NCBI RefSeq assembly: GCF_038070315.1
Contig: NZ_JBBPCC010000026.1
Span: 52,613-116,612 of the forward strand
DNA length: 64,000 nucleotides
DNA from: Paenibacillus_G filicis
GTDB lineage: Bacteria > Bacillota > Bacilli > Paenibacillales > NBRC-103111
Direction: 5' to 3'
This document shows positions 51,038 to 59,073 of this stretch, piece after piece. A program made the position numbers and the translations under genes. Under the pieces are notes generated by a model. It saw nothing but the letters and a program-made list of their open reading frames with translations. It was not told the origin of the DNA and did no database searches. Within the stretch, counting starts at the first letter, position 1. Each line of letters starts with the position of its first letter.

Positions 51038-52270
51038 ATGCAATTACAAGGTGAATGGATGACCGCGGGACATTTTGCGGACAAGGCGGGTGTAACTAAA
51101 CGGACCGTACAGTTTTACGATAAGGTAGGGCTTCTAAGTCCAAGTTATAGGACGAGTACTGGGCATCGATATTACACGAAGCAGGATTTGGCGAGACTTC
51201 AAAGAATTTTGACCCTAAAGTACATCGGTTTGACCATAGACGAGATCAGAACAATTATACACCGCGACGGGCACGAAGAGGACTTGAAGGAATCCTTAAG
51301 AGTTCAGAGTACAATTATTGGTCAGAAAATGGAGCATCTCCGTCTCGTCCAAAAAACAGTTAAGGAGACCCTTTCGCTACTGGAAAGCTTGGAACACAAG
51401 GAGCAGGAAAGTCAGGGGTCCCATGTTGAATTCTGTGAAAGTAGTCCGGCATGGGAGCTATTCGCTTCCATCATCCGAGTTGTTAACCAGGAGTATGAGA
51501 GCGCGTTCAACCTGCAGACGAGGATCCGATTGCATGACGACTTCAGTGTAAATCCTTACAGATGGCATCAGTGGCTATTTGATCAAATGATTATACCGGA
51601 GTCTAGCAAGATCCTTGAGCTGGGTTGTGGGGACGGAACTTTGTGGAAACGGAATGCCGATAGGATACCAGAAGGATGGGACGTTACGCTAACGGATCTT
51701 TCCGAGGGGATGTTAAACGATGCTAGGGAGGGTCTAGAACACTACGTTCCTGCTAATCGATTTCGGTTCGCGTCGGCAGACGCACGTTCGATTCCTTTTC
51801 CAGATGCAAGTTTTGATGTGATTTTGGCTAATCATATGCTCTATCATGTAACCGAACGCCACCAGTCCTTGAAGGAAATTCGACGTGTTCTGAAGCCTGG
51901 AGGCATGCTGTTCTCATCCACGATGGGGAAGCACCATATGGTTGAAGTAAAAGGATTTCTAAGCGAATTGAATCCAAATTATGATTTTGGACGTCAGGAT
52001 TTTGCCTGCGAGTTTGGGTTAGAGAATGGGGAAGATCAGCTAGAAGCTGCAGGTTTCATGGATATTCGTTTGGAACGATATGAGGATGCACTTAGGGTAA
52101 CGAATTCTAAGCCACTAATCGATTACATACGAACAACTCCTGGAGGCCGCGAGAATTTAACGGACAGCCGCCTGTCTCAACTAGAGAACTTGCTAAATGA
52201 ACAGATACGTGCTGTGGGCGCCATTCATTTTACTAAGGAGGTCGGGTTATTCGTCGCTTTTCGTAAATAA
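51038..52270 (+). CDS. MerR-type HTH fused to a SAM-dependent methyltransferase
   Basis: A 410-residue two-domain protein. Residues 8-75 form a MerR DNA-binding domain (MTAGHFADKAGVTKRTVQFY, then LLSPSYRTSTGHRYYTKQD), followed by a coiled-coil dimer helix (about 80-125). Residues 160-410 form a class I methyltransferase with the SAM loop ILELGCGDGTLWKRN, acidic LTDLSEGM, DARSIPFPDASFDVILANHMLYHV and the post-motif LKEIRRVLKPGGMLFSS. The methyltransferase occupies the effector-domain place. It could be a substrate-sensing regulator or a resistance enzyme that controls its own expression. Ribosome site GGAGGAAAT. Confidence 0.92.
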   Translation: MQLQGEWMTAGHFADKAGVTKRTVQFYDKVGLLSPSYRTSTGHRYYTKQDLARLQRILTLKYIGLTIDEIRTIIHRDGHEEDLKESLRVQSTIIGQKMEHLRLVQKTVKETLSLLESLEHKEQESQGSHVEFCESSPAWELFASIIRVVNQEYESAFNLQTRIRLHDDFSVNPYRWHQWLFDQMIIPESSKILELGCGDGTLWKRNADRIPEGWDVTLTDLSEGMLNDAREGLEHYVPANRFRFASADARSIPFPDASFDVILANHMLYHVTERHQSLKEIRRVLKPGGMLFSSTMGKHHMVEVKGFLSELNPNYDFGRQDFACEFGLENGEDQLEAAGFMDIRLERYEDALRVTNSKPLIDYIRTTPGGRENLTDSRLSQLENLLNEQIRAVGAIHFTKEVGLFVAFRK

Positions 52271-52349
52271 CTCAGTTATTCTCTCAGAGAAGGGACTGGC
52301 GACCTTACTTAACTGTCGACAGGGTAGAGTCATGGTACTGATCACGATA

Positions 52350-52396
52350 CTTGAACGGCTGCTGCGGAGCAGCCGTTATTACGTTAACAGGCAGAT
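52350..52396 (+). repeat. Hairpin repeat, copy 3
   Basis: Same unit: ACTTGAACGGCTGCTGC, GGA, GCAGCCGTT, ATTACGTTA, ending AGGCAG. It lies 79 bases after the MerR-methyltransferase gene, again on the same strand as the gene. Confidence 0.85.
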
Positions 52397-52493
52397 TGGG
52401 TCAATAGGAAAACATTTACATAATAATGAGAAATTGATAACATAGGTGAAGAGACATTAGCCCTAAATTACTACATTTGAAAGAAAAATCCGT

Positions 52494-52565
52494 TTGGAAG
52501 AGAAGTTTATTGAAGGTATTGAATACACGGAAGTTCCAGTTTCGGATCTTGAAATGGCTTATATC
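52494..52565 (+). pseudogene. Remnant of a VOC-fold gene
   Basis: In frame with, and just before, the GyrI-like gene lie codons for KFIEGIEYTEVPVSDLEMAY, a pattern common at the start of VOC-superfamily domains. The motif breaks off after about 22 residues where WYxxxLGF would be expected. No start with a ribosome site serves it. I read it as a deletion remnant; a chance resemblance is possible. Confidence 0.4.
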
Positions 52566-52595
52566 TTCCCACTCATATTGCGAGGAGTGAGGTTC

Positions 52596-53042
52596 ATGCA
52601 GAACAATCAAATCGAGATCGTTACTCTTGAAGAGAAGCATTTTGTCGGAGTCCCCGTGACTAATGTTTTCCAAAGGGTTGAGCCGGAAAGCATTAAAGAA
52701 GCAAATCAAGTATTTCTTGCTAGAAAGAGCGAGATTAAAGAGATTATGAATCCGCACGTATATGTATGTCCTCATTTTGCGAACGATGTACTTTTCACTT
52801 ACATCTATTGTATGGAAGTAACAGGAATTGAGGGTGTTCCGAAAGGTATGATCGGATTCAGTGTACCAAGTCAACGTTATGCGAAGGTAAGATCAATCGA
52901 TCAAGATCCTTATGCGCTAATTAAATCTTTTTTAAAAGAAAAAGGTTTGGATAATAATCCAAGATCGCTTGCACTTGAAGTATTCAGATTTGGAGAAGAA
53001 CAACACTTTAATAACGCCGATATTTTTGTGCCGATACTTTGA
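52596..53042 (+). CDS. GyrI-like / effector-binding-domain protein, first copy
   Basis: A 148-residue stand-alone effector-binding (GyrI/SOUL-like) domain: QIEIVTLEEKHFVGVPVTNVF at the start, GMIGFSVPSQRYAKVRS in the middle, and LALEVFRFGEEQHFNNADIF near the end with the family Glu. Such domains bind small hydrophobic or cationic drugs. I start at ATG 52596, preceded by GAGGAGTGAGG, rather than the upstream TTG that would include the VOC-like remnant. A related protein lies 0.6 kb downstream. Confidence 0.8.
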   Translation: MQNNQIEIVTLEEKHFVGVPVTNVFQRVEPESIKEANQVFLARKSEIKEIMNPHVYVCPHFANDVLFTYIYCMEVTGIEGVPKGMIGFSVPSQRYAKVRSIDQDPYALIKSFLKEKGLDNNPRSLALEVFRFGEEQHFNNADIFVPIL

Positions 53043-53213
53043 GAAGCGTGAGGAGCTTTAAATTCCCTCGGGGCACTATAGCTTAACAATCACCAATTCG
53101 AGGCTACCGACATGAAACGGCAGACTCCCAGCACTCAAAAAAGAAGAGATAACCTTATGTATTGGTATTTTATACAATTGAGTTACCCATCGCTGGAAGG
53201 ATGACTTAAACAG

Positions 53214-53622
53214 ATGAACACTAATTTTACAAAACGCTTGTGTTCACAGATCCGGATATTAAGAAAGAACTATGGTCTAACACAAGAACAGCTTGCAGAA
53301 CGGTTGGGCGTTTCGTATCAGGCTGTAAGTAAGTGGGAAAATGGACAATCATGCCCGGATATTGCATTAGTACCATTGATCCGGAAGTTTTTGGTGTATC
53401 AATTGATGAACTTTTGGGAGGAGAATGGTTTTGGCAAACTTGTACTCAGGTTTGATAGCTGAGTATTTATTTCAAGGGGATGCCCAGGACAGCAGTGGGA
53501 AAGAGCATCATGGCACTGTTGCTGGAGCTACACTGTGTAAGGGTCGATTTGGCATTCCCAACCGTGCTTATATGTTTGACGGGAAGGATGATTACATTGT
53601 CATAGAAAAAGCACCTCAATAA
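53214..53622 (+). pseudogene. Broken XRE HTH-LamG gene
   Basis: The first frame (53214-53462) encodes a full XRE helix-turn-helix: LCSQIRILRKNYGLTQEQLA, then LGVSYQAVSKWENGQSCPDI. After about codon 60 the sense moves to the next frame (FGVSIDELLGGE), then to a third frame beginning at ATG 53425 (MVLANLYSGLIAEYLFQGDA), which reads as the start of a LamG-type lectin domain and stops at 53622 after IVIEKAPQ. So one HTH-LamG gene has at least one frameshift and a lost 3' part. The GGGAGGAGA before ATG 53425 could still allow a 65-residue product. Confidence 0.8.
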
Positions 53623-53673
53623 CGGGCAGCATTGTTCAATCAATTCGCGAATAATTTCATTAAGGAGAAAGTA

Positions 53674-54162
53674 ATGAAAGCAACCATCATCGAAAAGCCG
53701 TCCATGACATTAATCGGTTTAGCGGCTAATGTAACTCTCCATGATGTGCAACAGAATCGGACAACGCTTAATCTATCGGCAAATTTGATGGAAAGAAGAG
53801 CTGAAGTCAAACGTTGCATGAACGAAAGAGAAGTATTTGGTTTAAGTACGGACCCTGAAGATTATAATCCCGAAACGGACCTTTTTGAATTTTTTATTGG
53901 AGTTGAAGTTTCTTCGACCGAGGACATTCCGGATGAAATGGTCGTTAGAGAGATCCCAGCCAATACTTATGTTTTATTTACATTCAATGGTTCTTTCGAA
54001 AATGCAGGTGCCGTACATGCTTATTTATACTCTACGTGGTTAAAAGAAAGCGGATATGAACTCGCTGGGCTATATAATATCGAAATCTACGATGAAAGAA
54101 ATCATGGTCCCGAGTCTGTAGAGTCCGTTACGGATATTTGCTTTCCCGTTCGCAAGAAGTAA
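53674..54162 (+). CDS. GyrI-like / effector-binding-domain protein, second copy
   Basis: A 162-residue stand-alone effector-binding domain of the AraC-effector/GyrI type: MKATIIEKPSMTLIGLAANV at the start, FEFFIGVEVSSTEDIPDEMV, then EIPANTYVLFTFNGSFENAG in the middle, and GLYNIEIYDERNHGPESVES with the conserved Glu-Tyr region at the end. The start at 53674 has a clear AAGGAG; the upstream frame to 53632 has none. It is followed by a terminator. Confidence 0.85.
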   Translation: MKATIIEKPSMTLIGLAANVTLHDVQQNRTTLNLSANLMERRAEVKRCMNEREVFGLSTDPEDYNPETDLFEFFIGVEVSSTEDIPDEMVVREIPANTYVLFTFNGSFENAGAVHAYLYSTWLKESGYELAGLYNIEIYDERNHGPESVESVTDICFPVRKK

Positions 54163-54490
54163 TGGCATTTCGCAAATGTGGATTAAGCTAACGAAGAACG
54201 CTAGTGTGGCGGCTCCAAAAATGGGTAGAGTTCAGATCTTCTCTGAGACTCTATCCATTTTTATTTTCTCCAATAAAATGTCCAACATTGTATTAAATCA
54301 CTTATTATTATTGGTTAAATTGAACTTCTTCTCACTTTTAATAAAAGAACATCGGCTCCCTTTTTGCTTATTCATATTTCATGTAATCATCCATCGAAGC
54401 TGAATTACAACATAGATTAGCATGGCAGATTAAAAGGACCTTCCAGAAGCCATATTCGCTTAGCGGCTCTCTCATTTACACGATCTTAAC
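54163..54490. other. Spacer at the right edge of the A+T-rich block
   Basis: Contains the terminator of the GyrI-like gene (54223-54256) and otherwise strongly A+T-rich sequence. A 75-codon frame across the terminator is not credible. No mobile-element end is recognised. Confidence 0.5.
54223..54270 (+). terminator. Terminator after the second GyrI-like gene
   Basis: GGGTAGAGT (54223-54231) and ACTCTATCC (54248-54256) pair around a 16-base loop that forms a further inner stem, followed by ATTTTTATTTTC. Confidence 0.75.
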
Positions 54491-54552
54491 TTGCCCTTCA
54501 ACGTCTTTTGACCTATATTAATGACAAATGTTAACTAGAGGAACAAATGTAA
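54491..54552 (+). promoter_or_regulatory. Promoter and repeated operator motif of the phospho-compound uptake operon
   Basis: TTGCCC (54491-54496) and TATATT (54514-54519) form a sigma-A-type promoter with a 17-base spacer. Just downstream, ACAAATG occurs twice, at 54524 and 54543, 19 bases apart. The second copy extends to GAACAAATGTAA (54541-54552), which recurs exactly, in the sense orientation, before the SorC-type regulator gene at 62350-62361. This location would suit repression by the SorC protein. Confidence 0.55.
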
Positions 54553-54585
54553 AAGGAACAACAAAGACAACATTGAGGTGAGTAC

Positions 54586-55320
54586 ATGCAGGTCAAGATT
54601 TTAGGTTATTGGGGAGGGTATCCTTCTGCGGGCGGAGCGACTGCAGGCTACTTAGTAACAACCGATGAAGGGCAGATCTTGCTGGACTGCGGAAGCGGCG
54701 TCATGAGCAGGCTCTCCACCCACACCAGTGTGGAGAAGCTATCAGGGGTGATTTTGTCGCACTTGCATCACGATCACATGGCGGATATCGGGCCCCTGCA
54801 ATACGCGGCAGTCGGAGCGCTTCGCAACAAGCGGATGCACGAGAAGCTGAAGCTGTTCGTGCCTGAAGAACCGGCGGACATGCTGGAGAAGCTGTATGGC
54901 CCACATTCGGAGATCACGACGATCCACCCCGCACTCAAAATCCGCTTGGCGGGAGCAGACATCGAGTTCGTCCCCGTAGAGCATACGATTTCCTGCTTCG
55001 CCGTGAAGATTATGTATCAAGGCAAGGTGCTCGTTTACTCCGGCGATACCTCGTACTGTGAATCGCTTGTGGAATTGGCCAAAGACGCTGACATTTTCCT
55101 GTGCGAAGCCACGATCTGTGAAGGCAGCAACCATACGACTGGACTTGGCCATATGGATGCGACCCAGGCGGCGACCATTGCCGAGAAGGCAAACGTCAAG
55201 AAGCTCGTGCTTGTGCATCTGCCCAGCGACGGCAACTTCGAATTGATGAAGCAAACGGCAAGCTCCGTCTTCGGCGGTCAGGTCTTCCTACCTCATACTT
55301 CAGATATGTATGCCTTATGA
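54586..55320 (+). CDS. MBL-fold metal-dependent hydrolase (RNase Z-like group)
   Basis: A 244-residue metallo-beta-lactamase-fold hydrolase close to the RNase Z/YhfI group, which cleave phosphodiesters. The metal motif is LSHLHHDHMADI (HxHxDH), with further ligands in PVEHTISCFAVK, YSGDTSYCES and VLVHLPSD. GTTGAGGTGA precedes the ATG. It is the first gene of the ABC operon; HAD phosphatase follows after 29 bases. A role in opening phosphodiesters before or after uptake is inferred from context. No signal peptide, so it acts inside the cell. Confidence 0.87.
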   Translation: MQVKILGYWGGYPSAGGATAGYLVTTDEGQILLDCGSGVMSRLSTHTSVEKLSGVILSHLHHDHMADIGPLQYAAVGALRNKRMHEKLKLFVPEEPADMLEKLYGPHSEITTIHPALKIRLAGADIEFVPVEHTISCFAVKIMYQGKVLVYSGDTSYCESLVELAKDADIFLCEATICEGSNHTTGLGHMDATQAATIAEKANVKKLVLVHLPSDGNFELMKQTASSVFGGQVFLPHTSDMYAL

Positions 55321-55349
55321 GTAGGCATGTTGAAAATGGAGAGGAAACC

Positions 55350-56243
55350 ATGTATCGATTACTCGCTTTGGATATGGACGGCACTTTGCTGAATCGCAAG
55401 AAAATGATTACCCCTGAGGTGCACCAAGCTCTTCGACATTTGATCCGAGAGGGAGTGAACGTAACGATCGCTTCGGGACGCTTCCCCGCTTCGGTCTGGC
55501 TTCACGGTCAGCATGTTGGCATGAACGGTCCACTCGTCGCCTTCAATGGTGCAGCCATTCTTGATGCTAACAGCGGAGAGCTGCTGCACGGAACTCCGAT
55601 TCCGCCGGAGGCCGCTCACCGGATCGCTCTTCTAGCGGCAGACAAGGGGGTGTATGTCCATTTCTACGGCTACCGAACCTTATTTGTAGAAGAAATCAAT
55701 TCCATGAATGCAAGCTGGCCACTGGCCAATGTCGTCGTCGATCCCGACAAGCCGCTAACCTATGCGAATTATCAAGAGCAGGCAGATCGGATTCTGGTTA
55801 AGCCTGTCGGTTCACTGGCCGCCTTTACGAACCATGCTTCCGAGCCGTTATACAAGTCTACCGTCATTAGCGATGATCCTGTTCGGTTAAGCGAAATGTA
55901 TGAAGAGCTTCAGGCATCGAAGCAGTTCGCATTAACGAAAACCGGGCAACGCCGCTTCGATATAAATGCTCAGGGCGTCAGCAAACGAACCGCTCTGGAG
56001 CTGCTGTGCCGAATTCATGGCATTCAGCCTTTCGAGGTCGTGGCCATGGGTGATTACGATAATGATGCGGACATGCTCCAGTGGGCCGGGCTCGGCATCG
56101 CGATGGGGAACAGCAGCGACGAGATCAAGCAAGTAGCGAAGGCCGTGACAACGAGCAATGAAGAAAACGGTGTAGCAGCAGCAATCGAGCTATACTTTTC
56201 GAATATCACAAAACCAAACATAGGGAGAGAATCATCTTGTTAA
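55350..56243 (+). CDS. Cof-type HAD phosphatase, first copy
   Basis: Haloacid-dehalogenase-superfamily phosphatase of the Cof/YkrA type, acting on sugar phosphates or related compounds. The nucleophile motif is LALDMDGTLL, motif 2 is VTIASGRFPAS, motif 3 Lys lies in FDINAQGVSKRTAL, and motif 4 is MGDYDNDADML; the cap domain covers about residues 85-195. I start at ATG 55350 with GAGAGGA. Its 3' end overlaps the binding-protein gene by seven bases. Confidence 0.9.
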   Translation: MYRLLALDMDGTLLNRKKMITPEVHQALRHLIREGVNVTIASGRFPASVWLHGQHVGMNGPLVAFNGAAILDANSGELLHGTPIPPEAAHRIALLAADKGVYVHFYGYRTLFVEEINSMNASWPLANVVVDPDKPLTYANYQEQADRILVKPVGSLAAFTNHASEPLYKSTVISDDPVRLSEMYEELQASKQFALTKTGQRRFDINAQGVSKRTALELLCRIHGIQPFEVVAMGDYDNDADMLQWAGLGIAMGNSSDEIKQVAKAVTTSNEENGVAAAIELYFSNITKPNIGRESSC

Positions 56244-57301
56244 AAAAAGGTCCAGTACTCATGAGTTTGACAGCATTATTCTTATTCAGCGGTTGCGGCA
56301 CAAACGGACAACCTGCAGCTAATCAAGGCGCGCAGCCTGCTGCTCAGCAACCTGCCAAACAAGAAGCGCCTAAGCAAGAAACAATATCCGGCAAGCTTTC
56401 TTTCTATACCTCCCAGCCGGAAGAGGATATCACCAAGCTTGTAGCTGCCTTCAACAAGAAGTACCCGGATGTGAAAGTCGAGAGCTTCCGTTCCGGTACG
56501 GAAGAGGTAACCGCCAAGATTCAAGCCGAGAACCAAGCAGGCAAAATTCAAGCGGACGTGCTGCTGCTCGCGGACTCTGTGACCTTCGAAGGACTGAAGA
56601 AGCAAAGCCTGCTCGCCTCCTATAAATCGCCTGAGCTTGCGAAAATCCCGAAAGACCTCGTCGACCCCGACGGCACTTACACGGGTACCAAAGTCATGGC
56701 AACGGTATTGGCCGTCAACACGCAAAAGGTGAAAACCATACCGACTTCGTGGAAAGCCCTGAATGCAGCGGAAAGCAAAGACAGCAGCATCATGCCAAGC
56801 CCGCTGTACTCCGGCGCTGCTGCTTACAATGTTGGTGTATTTACCCGTACGGACGGATTCGGCTGGGACTATTTCAACGGACTGAAAGCGAACAATATGT
56901 CCGTGGTGAAAGGCAACGGGGCTGTACTGAACGCCGTAGCCAGCGGGGAGAAATCGTACGGCATGGTGGTTGATTACCTCGTAGCGCGTGAGAAAGCGAA
57001 GGGCTCCCCGGTAGAACTGATCTATCCATCCGAAGGCGTACCTGTCATCACCGAGCCGATCGGGATATTGAAAAATACAGCCAATGAGAAAGCAGCGAAA
57101 GCTTTTGTCGATTTCCTGCTCTCCGAAGACGGACAAAAGCTCGCTTCCAGCATCGGCTATACACCGATCCGTGAAGGTATTGAAGCGCCTAAAGGACTGA
57201 AGAGCGTCTCTGAATTCAAGGTTCTTTCCTCGGATATTTCCAAACTGGCAGAAGCTCGCGATGCAGATAAAAAGCAATTCACCGAATTGTTCGGAAAATA
57301 A
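56237..57301 (+). CDS. ABC transporter substrate-binding lipoprotein (Fbp/Afu/PhnS type)
   Basis: Extracellular binding protein of the family that includes FbpA (ferric iron), AfuA (hexose phosphates) and PhnS (aminoethylphosphonate). The lipobox is LFSGC near residue 20, followed by an Ala/Gln/Pro-rich linker. The fold begins GKLSFYTSQPEEDITKLVAA and includes PSPLYSGAAAYNVGVFTRTD and EPIGILKNTANEKAAKAFVD. The Tyr-Tyr pair that binds iron in FbpA is not seen; instead there are Ser, Gly and Asn residues. Start is TTG 56237, behind AGGGAGAG. Confidence 0.9.
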   Translation: MLKKGPVLMSLTALFLFSGCGTNGQPAANQGAQPAAQQPAKQEAPKQETISGKLSFYTSQPEEDITKLVAAFNKKYPDVKVESFRSGTEEVTAKIQAENQAGKIQADVLLLADSVTFEGLKKQSLLASYKSPELAKIPKDLVDPDGTYTGTKVMATVLAVNTQKVKTIPTSWKALNAAESKDSSIMPSPLYSGAAAYNVGVFTRTDGFGWDYFNGLKANNMSVVKGNGAVLNAVASGEKSYGMVVDYLVAREKAKGSPVELIYPSEGVPVITEPIGILKNTANEKAAKAFVDFLLSEDGQKLASSIGYTPIREGIEAPKGLKSVSEFKVLSSDISKLAEARDADKKQFTELFGK

Positions 57302-57321
57302 GAAGCGGAGCGTACAGACAG

Positions 57322-59073
57322 ATGATCGATTCCAAAGATCTTAAGCTTGCAGAGGAGGGGCAAGGGGGCAACCCCTCCCTCCATTCCTTTCCCAATCCGT
57401 TTGTGAAGCGGTTGTTGCTCGGAGCCGCCATTGTCGTCTTAATCGTGTTCTTCTTTACGCCTATTGTAAGACTGATGTACTTAAGCGTTGAAGGTAGCCA
57501 CGGACTCACATTCGCACATTATGCGGACATGCTGAAGCAAAGTCGCCTGTGGAAGACGCTAACAGACACATTCATCATCGTCGTCGGCTCCTCCCTGGTC
57601 TCCATTGCACTTGGTGTGCTCGCCGCTTGGCTGATGGCCTATTCGGATATCAAGCACAAGAAAATACTCCATATGGCGATTCTGATTTCTTTTATTTTGC
57701 CCTCCTACGTGCTGACCTTATCGTGGTCTTCCTTTATGGGTACGCAAGGCTTGGCAGCTCAGGTGCTGCACCTGTTTAACCCTCATGCAAAGCCCTGGAG
57801 CATGTACAGTTACGGCGGCATTATTTTCGTCATGGGCATTCATCATTTCCCACTCGTCTACATGTTCACGGTCGATGTATTGAAGAAAATTCCGCGCGAT
57901 CTGGAATGGGCTACCCGAGCCAGCGGCGCCGGCAAATGGAAAACGTTCCGACTTATCACTCTTCCCTTGGCATTACCTGGCCTGACAGCAGGAGCCTTGC
58001 TCGTATTTCTGGCCTCTCTGGATAACTTTGGAATTCCGGCTTTCCTGGGTATTCCGAAGAACATTTCCGTGCTTAGTACCTTGATCTATGAGGAAATTAT
58101 CGGATTTGGCCCTACTGCCTTCTCACGTGGAGCTGCATTATCCGTCATGCTTGGGATCATCGCCATCCTGGGTACCCTGCTGCAGTGGATTATCGTTCGA
58201 AAAATCAAAGCTTCAGATACCGTTATCGTGGATAACAGTCCGCGCTATTCACTTGGCAAGCATCGGACATGGGTGACGGGGGCCATTTGGGCGTTCCTCG
58301 CACTTATCACGGCTGTTCCGCTGATTTCGATGGTTGCCATTTCGTTGAAAAAGGCGTACGGGCTTCCTTTCCAGTGGGCGAATTTGACGTTTTCTAACTA
58401 TACATATATTTTGCTTGAGAATTCGAAGGTGTGGCAATCGATTCAGAACAGTCTGTTGCTTTCGGTCACAACGCTGGCGATCTGCCTGGTGCTTGGTTCC
58501 CTGCTGGCCTATGTTCGGGTGCGGAAACCCTCGTTGCTGACCAAATCAGCGGAGCTTGCCGTAGCTCTTCCCTATACACTGCCGGGTATTGTGTTCGCGC
58601 TATCGATGATATTCATGTGGATGGAGCCGATTCCAGGCTGGAACCCGGGCATCTACGGCTCGATTCGCATCCTGTTTATCGCTTATGTATGCCGTTTTCT
58701 TATCCTTCAAGTACGGGCGGCAATCACGGCCTTTACTCAAGTTGATCCATCGATGGAAGAAGCGGCGCATATTTTCGGAGCTGGCTTGTGGAGAAAATGG
58801 GTAACCATCCTTCTGCCGCTGCTGCTGCCGGGGCTGCTTAGCGGCGCATTCCTCGTCTTCCTGACGGCGTTCACTGAGCTTACGGTGTCTGCTCTCTTGT
58901 GGTCGACCGGCTCGCAAACGATCGGCGTCACGATCTTCAGTTTTGAACAAGCGGGAAGTACGCTGTATTCTACGGCCTTATCCAGCTTAATCGTTCTCTT
59001 GATCATCGTAGGGATGGGAGTGCTGGCACTTTTCCAGAAATCCTCATCGAATAAAGGAGTCCAGCGGCTATGA
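57322..59073 (+). CDS. ABC transporter permease, double-length (FbpB/AfuB type)
   Basis: A 583-residue permease made of two fused permease halves, about 12 helices. Both ATPase-coupling loops are present: EWATRASGAGKWKTFRLITL near residue 195 and EEAAHIFGAGLWRKWVTILL near residue 480. Fused dimers of this kind are standard in the Fbp/Afu/Phn subgroup. GGAGCGT precedes the start region, 20 bases after the binding-protein stop. The stop overlaps the ATPase start by four bases. Confidence 0.92.
   Translation: MIDSKDLKLAEEGQGGNPSLHSFPNPFVKRLLLGAAIVVLIVFFFTPIVRLMYLSVEGSHGLTFAHYADMLKQSRLWKTLTDTFIIVVGSSLVSIALGVLAAWLMAYSDIKHKKILHMAILISFILPSYVLTLSWSSFMGTQGLAAQVLHLFNPHAKPWSMYSYGGIIFVMGIHHFPLVYMFTVDVLKKIPRDLEWATRASGAGKWKTFRLITLPLALPGLTAGALLVFLASLDNFGIPAFLGIPKNISVLSTLIYEEIIGFGPTAFSRGAALSVMLGIIAILGTLLQWIIVRKIKASDTVIVDNSPRYSLGKHRTWVTGAIWAFLALITAVPLISMVAISLKKAYGLPFQWANLTFSNYTYILLENSKVWQSIQNSLLLSVTTLAICLVLGSLLAYVRVRKPSLLTKSAELAVALPYTLPGIVFALSMIFMWMEPIPGWNPGIYGSIRILFIAYVCRFLILQVRAAITAFTQVDPSMEEAAHIFGAGLWRKWVTILLPLLLPGLLSGAFLVFLTAFTELTVSALLWSTGSQTIGVTIFSFEQAGSTLYSTALSSLIVLLIIVGMGVLALFQKSSSNKGVQRL

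Noticed and set aside
49229..52396. Reading the three hairpin repeats as a CRISPR array
   Set aside because: Only three copies, spaced 0.4 and 2.7 kb apart with genes between, and no cas gene. They are dispersed hairpin elements.
56282..57277. A 331-codon open frame antisense to the substrate-binding protein gene
   Set aside because: It mirrors the conserved binding-protein gene, which has a lipobox, operon overlaps and a good ribosome site; the antisense product looks like a codon-shadow.
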